A stretch of DNA of 64,000 bases from Neomesorhizobium albiziae (lineage in GTDB: Bacteria > Pseudomonadota > Alphaproteobacteria > Rhizobiales > Rhizobiaceae): NCBI RefSeq assembly GCF_900114255.1, contig NZ_FOSL01000002.1:1-64000 (forward strand), written 5' to 3'. The notes under the pieces are model-generated. The model was not told the DNA's origin and made no database searches. It saw nothing but the letters and a program-made list of their open reading frames with translations. Below, in pieces: positions 7,937 through 15,985 of the stretch. Each line of letters begins with the position of its first letter. Position 1 is the first letter of the stretch. Position numbers and translations under genes: made by a program.

Positions 7937-9526
7937 ATGTCGGTGGCACTGGAGCAGCCGGATTCAACCACGGATAGCCGTTCGCGCCGCTCCGGAGGCC
8001 GCGAAGCGCGGCGAGCCATGCGCGCCGCCCCACTGGCCGACGATATCCGCCCGGTACGAGCCGGCCTTGAAGGTGGCAGGTACAAGGCGTTGGACCAGAA
8101 CGACCTCGAACGCATCCACGAGGCGGTTCTCACCCTTCTGGAGACAGTCGGTTTCGCCAACGCAATTCCAAGCTGCATCGAGGCGCTGACGCGCGTCGGC
8201 GCCAGCTATGGTGATGACGGGCGCATCCGCTTTCCGCGCGAACTGGTGCTGTCGACGATCAAGAACGCGGCGCGGCATTTCACCCTGCATGGCCAGGACC
8301 CCAAGCACGACATGAAGGTGCAGGGAAAGCGCGTGCACTACGGCACCGCGGGCGCCGCGGTCCATGTGGTGGACGTGGAGAAGCGCGAGTATCGCGAGTC
8401 GCTGCTGCAGGACATTTATGACGCCGCCCGGCTGGTCGAAGGGCTGGACAACATCCACTTCTTCCAGCGTCCCATGGTGCCGCGCGACATTCCCGATCCG
8501 CTCGATATGGATTTCAACACGCTTTATGCCTGCGTGATGGGGACGACCAAGCATGTCGGCACCTCGTTCACGGTGCGCGAGAACGTGGCGCCGGCGCTGG
8601 AACTGCTCTACGCGATCGCCGGCGGTGAGGAGAATTTCCGTGCGCGGCCGTTCGTCTCCAACTCCAACTGCTTCGTCGTGCCGCCGATGAAATTCGCCGA
8701 GGATGCCTGCGGCGTGCTCGAGGCCTGCGTCGCAGGCGGCATCCCGATCCTCCTGCTTTCGGCCGGCCAGGCGGGCGCGACCGCACCGGCCGCGATTGCC
8801 GGCGCAGTGGTGCAGGCGGTGGCCGAAGTGCTGGCCGGCCTGGTCTATGTCAACGCGCTGAAGCCCGGCCACCCGGCGATCTTCGGCACCTGGCCGTTCG
8901 TTTCGGATCTGAGGACGGGCGCCATGTCGGGCGGCTCGGCCGAACAGGCGCTGCTCACGTCGGCCTGCGCGCAGATGGCGCAATTCTACGACCTGCCGGG
9001 CGGTTCGGCCGCGGGCATGGCGGATTCCAAGCTGCCGGACATCCAGTCCGGCTACGAAAAGGGCATCACCACTGTGATGGCGGGGCTGTCGGGCCTCAAT
9101 CTCATCTATGAATCGGCGGGCATGCACGCCTCGCTGCTGGGCTTCTGCCTGGAGAGCCTGATCATCGACAACGACATGCTGGGCCAATGCCTGCGCTGCG
9201 TGCGCGGCATCGAGGTGACCGACGAAGCGCTGTCGATCGACACCATCACCGAGGTCTGCATGAACGGCCCCGGCCACTATCTCGGCAACGAGCAGACGCT
9301 TCGGCTGATGCAGACGGAGTATTTTTACCCCGCCGTCGCAGACCGCTACAGCCCGAAGGAATGGGGCGAGAAGGGCAAGCCCGACCTTCTGCAAAAGGCG
9401 ATCGAGGAAAAGAAAAAGGTGCTGGCGACGCGTTTTCCCCGCCATGTGCCGAGGCACCTCGACGACCAGTTGCGCCTGCGCTTCGGCAACCTGATCCAAT
9501 TGCCAAGAAGCGGCATGGGCGGATGA
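7937..9526 (+). CDS. MttB-family (non-pyrrolysine) methyltransferase
   Basis: A 529-aa member of the trimethylamine methyltransferase MttB superfamily. It is a TIM-barrel enzyme expected to move a methyl group from a quaternary amine such as glycine betaine or proline betaine to a corrinoid protein. Family-like stretches are VGFANAIPSCIEAL near the N-terminus, GTAGAAVHVVD, MVPRDIPDP, GTTKHVGTSF, FVSNSNCFVVPPM and GSAAGMADSKLPD. The frame is open with no internal amber codon, so it is a pyrrolysine-free member. GGAG about 8 bases upstream supports ATG at 7937. No corrinoid partner or MtbA-like gene is in the window. A small monooxygenase-fold gene follows after 15 bp. Substrate is unknown. Confidence 0.85.
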   Translation: MSVALEQPDSTTDSRSRRSGGREARRAMRAAPLADDIRPVRAGLEGGRYKALDQNDLERIHEAVLTLLETVGFANAIPSCIEALTRVGASYGDDGRIRFPRELVLSTIKNAARHFTLHGQDPKHDMKVQGKRVHYGTAGAAVHVVDVEKREYRESLLQDIYDAARLVEGLDNIHFFQRPMVPRDIPDPLDMDFNTLYACVMGTTKHVGTSFTVRENVAPALELLYAIAGGEENFRARPFVSNSNCFVVPPMKFAEDACGVLEACVAGGIPILLLSAGQAGATAPAAIAGAVVQAVAEVLAGLVYVNALKPGHPAIFGTWPFVSDLRTGAMSGGSAEQALLTSACAQMAQFYDLPGGSAAGMADSKLPDIQSGYEKGITTVMAGLSGLNLIYESAGMHASLLGFCLESLIIDNDMLGQCLRCVRGIEVTDEALSIDTITEVCMNGPGHYLGNEQTLRLMQTEYFYPAVADRYSPKEWGEKGKPDLLQKAIEEKKKVLATRFPRHVPRHLDDQLRLRFGNLIQLPRSGMGG

Positions 9527-9541
9527 GGTGGGGACGGCAGA

Positions 9542-9850
9542 ATGCCGATCGTCAGAATCGCCGAACTCGAGATCGATCCCGACCAGCTTGAGCGCTACAA
9601 AACCTTGCTCGCGGAGGAGATCGAGGCGTCGGTGACGAAGGAGCCGGGAGTGCTGGCGCTTTATGCCGTCTCGCTTGCGGGCAGCCCCGCTCAGATCCGG
9701 ATCGTCGAGATCTACACCGACCAGCAGGCTTACGAGGCGCATCTGCGCACGCCGCATTTCCTCGCATACAAGACGCAGACCGCCGCCATGGTGCGCTCGC
9801 TTCGCCTTGTCGAAACCGACCCGATCCTGCTGCGCGCCAAGGGTGGGTGA
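9542..9850 (+). CDS. Antibiotic biosynthesis monooxygenase (ABM)-fold protein
   Basis: A 102-aa single-domain dimeric alpha+beta barrel (ABM/YgiN-like), with the typical pattern of I-E-IDP-DQLERYKTLL, EPGVLALYAV, IVEIYTDQQAYEAHLRTPHF and YKTQT. Relatives include small quinol monooxygenases and heme-degrading proteins, while others have no known activity. It starts 15 bp after the mttB-like gene and is probably co-transcribed with it. The link to amine metabolism is by context only. Confidence 0.8.
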   Translation: MPIVRIAELEIDPDQLERYKTLLAEEIEASVTKEPGVLALYAVSLAGSPAQIRIVEIYTDQQAYEAHLRTPHFLAYKTQTAAMVRSLRLVETDPILLRAKGG

Positions 9851-9889
9851 GTGGGCCGCAGGCCCTGCGTTCAGGGGTCGTCAGGCCGA

Positions 9890-10010
9890 ATCGAGGAAAG
9901 AAAGGTGCTGGCGACGCGTTCCCCCGCGATGTGCCGAGGTACGTCGACGACTAGTTGCGCCTCGCTTCGGCAACCTGATCCAATTGCCACGGAGCGGCAT
10001 GGGCGGGTAG
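9890..10010 (+). pseudogene. Decayed duplicate of the mttB-like 3' end
   Basis: This stretch copies 9401-9526. ATCGAGGAAA..GGTGCTGGCGACGCG, ATGTGCCGAGG, CAACCTGATCCAATTGCCA and GGCATGGGCGG appear in the same order, with small deletions (AAAGAAAAAGG has become GAAAGG, GCGCCTGCGC has become GCGCCTCGC) and a premature TAG. Only the last 40 or so codons remain, and the frame is broken. It suggests the mttB-ABM unit was once tandemly duplicated and one copy lost. Confidence 0.85.
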
Positions 10011-10073
10011 ACGGGGACTGACGGGCGGACCCTGCCTGACCTGCCCGCCGAGCGTGCTTGCCCCTGCCAGCGT

Positions 10074-11333
10074 TCAGATTTCTTCGAAACCGCCGCCGGC
10101 CGCAACGATGCCGCCGCTGACGTGCAGTGCTTCGATCGCGCCATGCTGCTCGATCGGGGAAACGCCGACCCCATTCGTCTTGATCCCACCGGAAATTTCG
10201 ATCTCTCGCACCGATCCGCCCGGCTTGATGCTGAGCCCGATGGCCGAAAGCGCGATAACCTTGCCCTTGACCAGCGACGGACCGGTGCCTCCGAAAGTCT
10301 CGATGCCGCGGTGCACGACGAGCCTGCCCACCGGCTGGCTGATCTGGATGCCGACAGCGCCGTCGGCATGGGTGATGACACGATCGAAGTCGGCAAGGTT
10401 TACCGTGCCGGTGTAGACATTGAAGCCGCGAGCGCCCCGGCCGAAAGTTTCGATCGGCGCAGTCACCTTCAATTCTTGCAGGATGCCGAAATTGACGAAA
10501 CCGATGCCGCTGGAGCCGAACGAAATGATCTTCGCCTCCGCCGTCCAGCGGTCGACAACACCCCAATTGTCGAGCACCATATCGTTGACGCCGTACGTCA
10601 CCACCGGACCCCGGTTGCGGACGGCATCGACATGGGCGCCATAAACTGTGAAGACGCCGCCGGTGATCTGGTCGGGTGTACCGGGCGCTATCCCGCCATC
10701 ACTGTAGACCGCATCGGTTTCCAGCCGCCGCACGGTTAGTCGGCCAGCCTTGTCTCCGCCGCCACCGACAAAAATGCCGCTGCCGCGCACCGGGGCGCCG
10801 TCGCGGCCCGCAGAAAGGCCGACAAGATCGGAACTGATGGTGACGCCGGTGTCCTGCTGCATGTTCCACAGAGTGAACGCGCCTTGCAGAACGTAGACGC
10901 CGTAACCGTGAGGCCGATCTTTCTCGCCCCGCGCGTCGGCCGCAACGATGTCGAGGCCATTCACGTCGACATGACCACTGCGCACCTTGTCGCGCGCGAG
11001 AATCTGCACGCGCCCGGTGGTCGTCACGCTATGTAATTCGAGCCGCCCGAGGCTCGCCACGGAAGTGTCATTAAAAATCGCGCGCTTTTCCGCCGAGGCG
11101 TCGAGGCGAATGTTGTGGACACGGTTATCGGAGGAAAGCCGAAGGCCGTCCTTGCCTTTGGCGAAGGTGATGGCGGCGCCGGCGCCGTCGCCTCTCAATG
11201 ACTGCCCCGGCATAAGGTTGACGGACGGCGCGTTCATCAAATTGCCGTAAACGACAATGTGCTGGACGTTTTTGTCCCTGGTCGCCGCGATCAGCGTTTC
11301 GACTGTCGAGACTGCTTTTTCCTGCGCGTTCAT
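10074..11333 (-). CDS. Orphan beta-helix-like protein of unknown function
   Basis: A 419-aa protein with no signal peptide and no membrane segment. The sequence is a string of short beta-strand turns such as RLELHSVTTTGRVQI, GHVDVNGLDIVAADA, LTVRRLETDAVYSDGG, LDNWGVVDRWTAEAKI, LVVHRGIETFGGTG and REIEISGGIKTNGVGVSP. These recur every 20-25 residues, as in right-handed parallel beta-helices of the pectate-lyase type. The N-terminus (NAQEKAVSTVETLIAATRDKN..VVYGNL) resembles the opening of such proteins. I recognise no catalytic motif. The C-terminal turns end in Gly-rich GGIVAAGGGFEEI. It stands alone between the mttB remnant and a 295-bp spacer. Confidence 0.7.
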   Translation of the reverse strand: MNAQEKAVSTVETLIAATRDKNVQHIVVYGNLMNAPSVNLMPGQSLRGDGAGAAITFAKGKDGLRLSSDNRVHNIRLDASAEKRAIFNDTSVASLGRLELHSVTTTGRVQILARDKVRSGHVDVNGLDIVAADARGEKDRPHGYGVYVLQGAFTLWNMQQDTGVTISSDLVGLSAGRDGAPVRGSGIFVGGGGDKAGRLTVRRLETDAVYSDGGIAPGTPDQITGGVFTVYGAHVDAVRNRGPVVTYGVNDMVLDNWGVVDRWTAEAKIISFGSSGIGFVNFGILQELKVTAPIETFGRGARGFNVYTGTVNLADFDRVITHADGAVGIQISQPVGRLVVHRGIETFGGTGPSLVKGKVIALSAIGLSIKPGGSVREIEISGGIKTNGVGVSPIEQHGAIEALHVSGGIVAAGGGFEEI

Positions 11334-11628
11334 ATCATAAAGGCCTTTGCCGAAGAATCAGTCGCTTACATGAGGGTTCACAGTGCGTTCAGGTGGTCAC
11401 GCCGGCCGCAACCAGGGGAGGCGATCGAGCTGATCGGCACGAACAGAATAAGCATCACCATCAGCGATTGCTCACCCCGCTTCATGAATAGCCCAAACGC
11501 CAGTATACACCAACTGGTTGAATATGTGAGTGCAACATATACCCGAGTTTGTGCTTGCCCGTGAAGCAGCAACGGCGTCCCCGGATGGTAAGGCGCGCCA
11601 GAGCATAGGTCCGAAAAGTGCGCGGTGA
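11334..11628. other. Intergenic spacer with no recognised element
   Basis: This 295-bp, relatively AT-richer space lies between the cyclase stop and the start of the beta-helix-like gene, both on the minus strand. It should hold the promoter of the latter. I see no palindrome, RNA gene or conserved frame in it. Confidence 0.5.
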
Positions 11629-13545
11629 TCAGCCGGCGTTGGCTGTCCGCAATTCAGCCTGCACCGAACCCGCCGCAACGTCGCCGACCAGGAAAACCGT
11701 CGTCGCCTCGCCGCGCCCGCGCAACCGGTGCTCGCCCGCCGGGATGGTTTCGAATGAGTCGTCGAGCCGCGACGCCGTCTCGCCGGAAATGGCGATCGCG
11801 GCCGTTGCCCCCGGTTCGAGCTGCTTGCCGAGGTCCTGCAGGCGCTGGCTGATATTCACGGTGTCGCCGACGATCGTGTAGTTGACGCGGTCGGATGCGC
11901 CGATGTTTCCGACAATGACGGCGCCGGTGTGGATGCCGATGCGGACGCGAAGCGGCGCCCGGCCGTTCTCGACCGCGTGCCGGTTGTCGGCGGCCAGTTC
12001 CTCGCGAATGGCGGCGGCGGCTCGCACTGCCGCGGCGGCATGCCCCCTCAAACGGTCGGGCGCGCCGAAGAAGGCCAGCATGCCGTCGCCCAGGAACTTG
12101 TCGACCGTGCCGCCATGCGCGTCGACCGCGCGACACAGGATCGCAAAGTGATGGTTGAGGAGCCTGGCCGCGGCCGCGGCGTCCATCTGCTCCGACAGCG
12201 TGGTGAAGCCGACGATGTCGGTGAACATGACGGTGACAATGGCTTCGCGCGGCTCCGCGATGCCGACCTCTCCGGTGCGCACCAGCTTGGCCACCAGCGA
12301 GCGGGGGATATAGGTCGAGAATGCGCGCAGGCCGATCAGCATGGCGTTGAAGGCGGAAGCCTGGTCGTCGAGTTCCAGCACCCGGCTGCGCGGCAGCGGC
12401 GTCACGCCGTCGAGGTCGAAATCGGCAACGCGGGTGGCCTGGCCGGCAATGGCCTGGATCGGGCGCGACAGCCGCTTGCCGAGCAGGATCGCGACGATGA
12501 CCGCCAGCAACATCGCTCCGAGCCCGAGCAGGGCAGAGCCCATGACACGCTCGATCTCGTCGCCGATCTGGCTGCTTTCGAAGTACGCGCCGATCGTCCA
12601 GGGCTGGTCGCCATAGCCGGAGATCTTGCGGGTGATGGCGACATAGGTGTCTTCCCCGTCCCACGAGCTGGAAGCGTCTTGGCCGCCGAGCTTGATCTCG
12701 GCGACCTCGACGTCGCGGGCGCGTTTCGAGCCGAATTCCTCCTCGGCCTTGCGGTTGGCATAGCCGGCCAGAACGGGATCGCCGAACGTGGCGAGCGGCG
12801 TCAGTGGCAAGATGCCGTTCTTCAGCGCATCCGGGCCTGCCAGGCGCGGATCCGCCAGGATCTTTCCCTCGCCGTCCAGAATGAAGGCATGGGTGCCGAA
12901 GCGCGAAGACAGTTCCTGGGTGATTTCCGACAATTTCTCCAGTTTGACGGCGGCGATCACCCAGGCCTGCGTGACGCCAGCGCGCACGAGCGGCGCCGAA
13001 ACATTGGCGAACAGGCCGTGCTCATTGGCGACAAATGCGCCCCACTGGCGTCCTTCGACCTGGCGCCTGTGTTCCAGGGCGGCGCGAACCTGCGATGATT
13101 TCTCGGGCTCGGCGGGAAGCCGCCGGATCGTTCCCGTGGGATCGTCGCGCGCGGCTCCCGAGCAGACAAAATCCGGCGTGCAGATCAGCATCGCGTTTGC
13201 TTCCGGCGCTGCCGAAAGAGCCCCGACAAGTGCTGCCGACGCGGCGGCGTCATCGATCTGGAACTCGCCCTGGTTATAGAGCTGCGCAAGGCCGTCGACC
13301 GCGCTCTCGGTGCGCCCCATCTCGGCGCGCAGCGAGTCTTCCATCGCGTCGACCAGAAGCGTCGACTGGGCGCCGAGCAGGTCGAACGTGTTGCGGAAAT
13401 TCGCGCCGACAGACAATGCCAGCACGCCGCCGACAGACAGGAATACGAGCGTGCCGAAACTCAGCGCCAGGATAAGCGCAACCGGGATGCGGCGCCGCTT
13501 CCTCTCGGGGCGAACCAGGCGCACTGGCTTTGCAGGCATGCTCAT
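11629..13545 (-). CDS. Membrane-bound class III adenylate/guanylate cyclase
   Basis: A 638-aa sensor cyclase making cAMP (or cGMP). A first transmembrane helix lies near residues 20-42 (VALILALSFGTLVFLSVGGVL, less its ends), followed by a periplasmic Cache-like sensor of about 290 residues, a second helix near 333-355 (LLGLGAMLLAVIVAILLG), and a HAMP linker starting KRLSRPIQAIAGQ. The cyclase domain starts near 430: VMFTDIVGFTTLSEQMD with the first metal Asp, KFLGDGMLAFFGAP with the second, and GIHTGAVIVGNIGASDRVNYTIVGDTVN (less its ends) with the transition-state region. The pattern fits rhizobial multi-copy CyaA-like sensors. The ligand is unknown. It is divergent from the sulfatase. Confidence 0.92.
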   Translation of the reverse strand: MSMPAKPVRLVRPERKRRRIPVALILALSFGTLVFLSVGGVLALSVGANFRNTFDLLGAQSTLLVDAMEDSLRAEMGRTESAVDGLAQLYNQGEFQIDDAAASAALVGALSAAPEANAMLICTPDFVCSGAARDDPTGTIRRLPAEPEKSSQVRAALEHRRQVEGRQWGAFVANEHGLFANVSAPLVRAGVTQAWVIAAVKLEKLSEITQELSSRFGTHAFILDGEGKILADPRLAGPDALKNGILPLTPLATFGDPVLAGYANRKAEEEFGSKRARDVEVAEIKLGGQDASSSWDGEDTYVAITRKISGYGDQPWTIGAYFESSQIGDEIERVMGSALLGLGAMLLAVIVAILLGKRLSRPIQAIAGQATRVADFDLDGVTPLPRSRVLELDDQASAFNAMLIGLRAFSTYIPRSLVAKLVRTGEVGIAEPREAIVTVMFTDIVGFTTLSEQMDAAAAARLLNHHFAILCRAVDAHGGTVDKFLGDGMLAFFGAPDRLRGHAAAAVRAAAAIREELAADNRHAVENGRAPLRVRIGIHTGAVIVGNIGASDRVNYTIVGDTVNISQRLQDLGKQLEPGATAAIAISGETASRLDDSFETIPAGEHRLRGRGEATTVFLVGDVAAGSVQAELRTANAG

Positions 13546-13758
13546 TCAGCCAATGTCGTAATGCATCCGGAAATTGCAAGCCCCGCAGGAGTTTTGCGCG
13601 AGCGACGGCGTTATCAACTTCCATGCCGAAGGCACGGCAAATGGCTGTGCCGGGAACCGCGCCGCGACCTAAGTGACGGCCTCGGGAATCCCAGCTTGCG
13701 GACGCCGAAGATTAAGAACAGTATTCGGGCGCGGGAGGGGCTCTGCCAGGAGGCCCCA

Positions 13759-15429
13759 ATGAGTACAAATCCAGACGAAAAGGGTGTTGCCGCTTCTCCA
13801 AAAGAACATATGAGCCCTCAGCAACTGACACGCCGCAGCCTGCTTGTCTCCGGAACGGCGCTCGCGGCGGCCTCGGCGTTTGCGACCGCCGGCACGGTAC
13901 GCAAAGCCCAGGCGCAACAGGCGGCCGGGGGAGCCGGCAGCCAGCCGAACATCCTTGTCATCTTTGGCGATGATATCGGCGTTCCGCAGATAAGCGCCTA
14001 CACAATGGGGCTGATGGGCTACCGCACGCCCAACATCGACAGGATCGCCAGCGAAGGCGCGATCTTCACCGATTCCTACGGCCAGCAGAGTTGCACCGCC
14101 GGCCGTGCCTCCTTCATCCTCGGGCAGGAACCCTTCCGCACCGGGCTTTTGACGATCGGCATGCCAGGCGACCCGCACGGCATCCAGGACTGGATGCCGA
14201 CAATTGCCGATGTGATGAAAACCCAGGGCTATGCCACCGGCCAGTTCGGCAAGAACCATCTCGGCGACCATGACGAACACCTGCCGACCAATCACGGCTT
14301 CGACGAGTTCTTCGGTAACCTCTACCATCTGAACGCCGAAGAGGAACCCGAAGGCTACTTCTATCCGAAGGATCCCGAGTTCAAGAAGAAGTACGGTCCC
14401 CGCGGCGTGATCCACTCCTATGCCGACGGAAAGATCGAGGACACCGGGGCGCTCAACACCAAGCGCATGGAGACGGTCGACGAGGAATTCCTGGCGGCCG
14501 CCAAGGATTTCATCGACCGCCAGCACAAGGCGAACAAGCCGTTCTTTGTCTGGTTCAACGCGACGCGCATGCACATCTTCACCCACCTGAAGCCGGATTC
14601 GCTCGGCAAGACCGGCAAGGGCATCCATGCCGACGGCATGGTCGAGCATGATGGCCATGTTGGCCAGCTCCTGCAGCAGCTCGACGATCTCGGCATCGCG
14701 GAAAACACCATCGTTCTCTACACCACCGACAACGGCGCCGAGATTGCGCTGTGGCCGGATGGCGCCATGACGCCGTTCCACGGCGAGAAGGGCACGACCT
14801 GGGAAGGCGGCTTCCGCATTCCCATGATGGTGCGCTGGCCGGGCGTGGTGAAGCCGGGAACGCAGATCAACGAACCGGTGACGCTGATGGACTGGATGCC
14901 GACGTTTGCGACTGCGGCGGGCGTTGCGGACATCAAGGAAAAGATGAAACAGGGATTCCAGGCCGGCGCCAAGACCTTCAAGGTGCATCTCGACGGCTAT
15001 GACCTGACAGCTCTGCTCAAGGGCGAGGCGAAGGACCCGCCGCGCGACACGGTCTACTATTTCGACCAGGGCGGAAATCTCAACGCCATTCGCTGGAACG
15101 ACTGGAAGCTGAGCTTCGCGAACGCCAGCCACGGCAACATTGCGACTGCGACGCGCGAGGTGCCGAGCTGGGCGCTGATCTCCAATCTGCGCATGGACCC
15201 CTACGAGCGCGGCCTGGAGGAAGGTGGTGGCGCACTCGACTTCCTTGCCCGCAACATCTGGCTGCTCGTACCGATCCAGGGCAAGATCAAGGAGTTCTTC
15301 GCCGACTTCAACCAGTATCCGTTCCAGACGGGCAGCACGCTGAATGCAAGCGGCATCAACTATGGCTGGCTACAGCAGCAAGCTGCCCTCAAGCGACTGA
15401 ACGACCTGGAAAGCCTGGCGCCACGATGA
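13759..15429 (+). CDS. Tat-exported arylsulfatase
   Basis: A 556-aa type I sulfatase that would hydrolyse sulfate esters outside the cytoplasm. A twin-arginine signal covers residues 26-55 (TRRSLLVSGTALAAASAFA...AQAQ). Metal and active-site elements follow: FGDDIG with paired Asp, the formylglycine site CTAGR (Cys112, Arg116), GKNHLGDH, and TTDNGAE near 320. The usual core is C-x-P-x-R; here the third position is Ala. AGGAGG lies 5 bases before the ATG at 13759, so an upstream in-frame ATG at 13561 is rejected. No formylglycine-generating enzyme gene is nearby. Organosulfur scavenging is the likely role. Confidence 0.92.
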   Translation: MSTNPDEKGVAASPKEHMSPQQLTRRSLLVSGTALAAASAFATAGTVRKAQAQQAAGGAGSQPNILVIFGDDIGVPQISAYTMGLMGYRTPNIDRIASEGAIFTDSYGQQSCTAGRASFILGQEPFRTGLLTIGMPGDPHGIQDWMPTIADVMKTQGYATGQFGKNHLGDHDEHLPTNHGFDEFFGNLYHLNAEEEPEGYFYPKDPEFKKKYGPRGVIHSYADGKIEDTGALNTKRMETVDEEFLAAAKDFIDRQHKANKPFFVWFNATRMHIFTHLKPDSLGKTGKGIHADGMVEHDGHVGQLLQQLDDLGIAENTIVLYTTDNGAEIALWPDGAMTPFHGEKGTTWEGGFRIPMMVRWPGVVKPGTQINEPVTLMDWMPTFATAAGVADIKEKMKQGFQAGAKTFKVHLDGYDLTALLKGEAKDPPRDTVYYFDQGGNLNAIRWNDWKLSFANASHGNIATATREVPSWALISNLRMDPYERGLEEGGGALDFLARNIWLLVPIQGKIKEFFADFNQYPFQTGSTLNASGINYGWLQQQAALKRLNDLESLAPR

Positions 15430-15444
15430 GGGCAGATATCTGAA

Positions 15445-15843
15445 TTAGGCGGCGCTGAGGCCGTAACGGTCGACGACCTCCGGGTTGATCAGCCTGGCGT
15501 GCAGCGCCAGAAGCACGATCTGCGCGTCGAGGCTGTCGCCGGTGTCGAGCGCCCTGTCGAGGCGGCGCTCGGTGCTGGCGAGCAGCGTCGGCCCGTTGCC
15601 GCGCTCGAACGCCTCCGCGCCCGCGACACAGTATCCGAACAGCTCGGCCACCGGCGCATAGGCATGCGGCGGCGGTTCGTCGGGCCAATGGTCCTTCATC
15701 AGATTGACGATGGTGAGTTTCACCCCTTCCGGCACCAGGGCGGGATGGAGATCGACGGCGCGCAAGGCCTGGTCAAGCTGGCGCAGATCGCCGGAGCGCC
15801 CGAAGATACCGAGAAAACCGAGAGATGAACGCCGTCTGGCCAT
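15445..15843 (-). CDS. Conserved hypothetical protein
   Basis: A 132-aa soluble, mainly helical protein with a basic start (MARRRSSLGFLGIFGRS). Notable stretches are LVPEGVKLTIVNLMKDHWPDEPPPHAYAP (less its ends) and FGYCVAGAEAFERGNG. I recognise no domain. It is convergent with the sulfatase with only 15 bp between the stops. It is followed on the same strand by the dehydratase, which lies further upstream in transcription across a repeat. No function is suggested. Confidence 0.7.
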   Translation of the reverse strand: MARRRSSLGFLGIFGRSGDLRQLDQALRAVDLHPALVPEGVKLTIVNLMKDHWPDEPPPHAYAPVAELFGYCVAGAEAFERGNGPTLLASTERRLDRALDTGDSLDAQIVLLALHARLINPEVVDRYGLSAA

Positions 15844-15917
15844 GATGTCTCCGCCGATACCTCTTCGATGTAGGAGACGCGCGACGGGAAGGCAAACGGG
15901 TGGATTATTTCAGCTGC

Positions 15918-15971
15918 GCCCCCTCACCTTACCCTCCCCCGCGAAGGACGGGGAGAGGGACGGAGGCGTTG
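15918..15971. repeat. Intergenic palindromic repeat
   Basis: CCCCTCACC followed by CCTCCCCCGCGAAGGACGGG and GAGAGGGACGGAGGCGTTGGG. It is a member of the same family as the copies near 2452 and 3357, and sits between the dehydratase stop and the start of the small hypothetical gene. Confidence 0.6.
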
Positions 15972-15985
15972 GGCATAACGAACCG

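Noticed and set aside
7937-9526. Possible pyrrolysine-dependent MttB
   Set aside because: The gene is one open frame with no internal TAG, so it belongs to the pyrrolysine-free branch.
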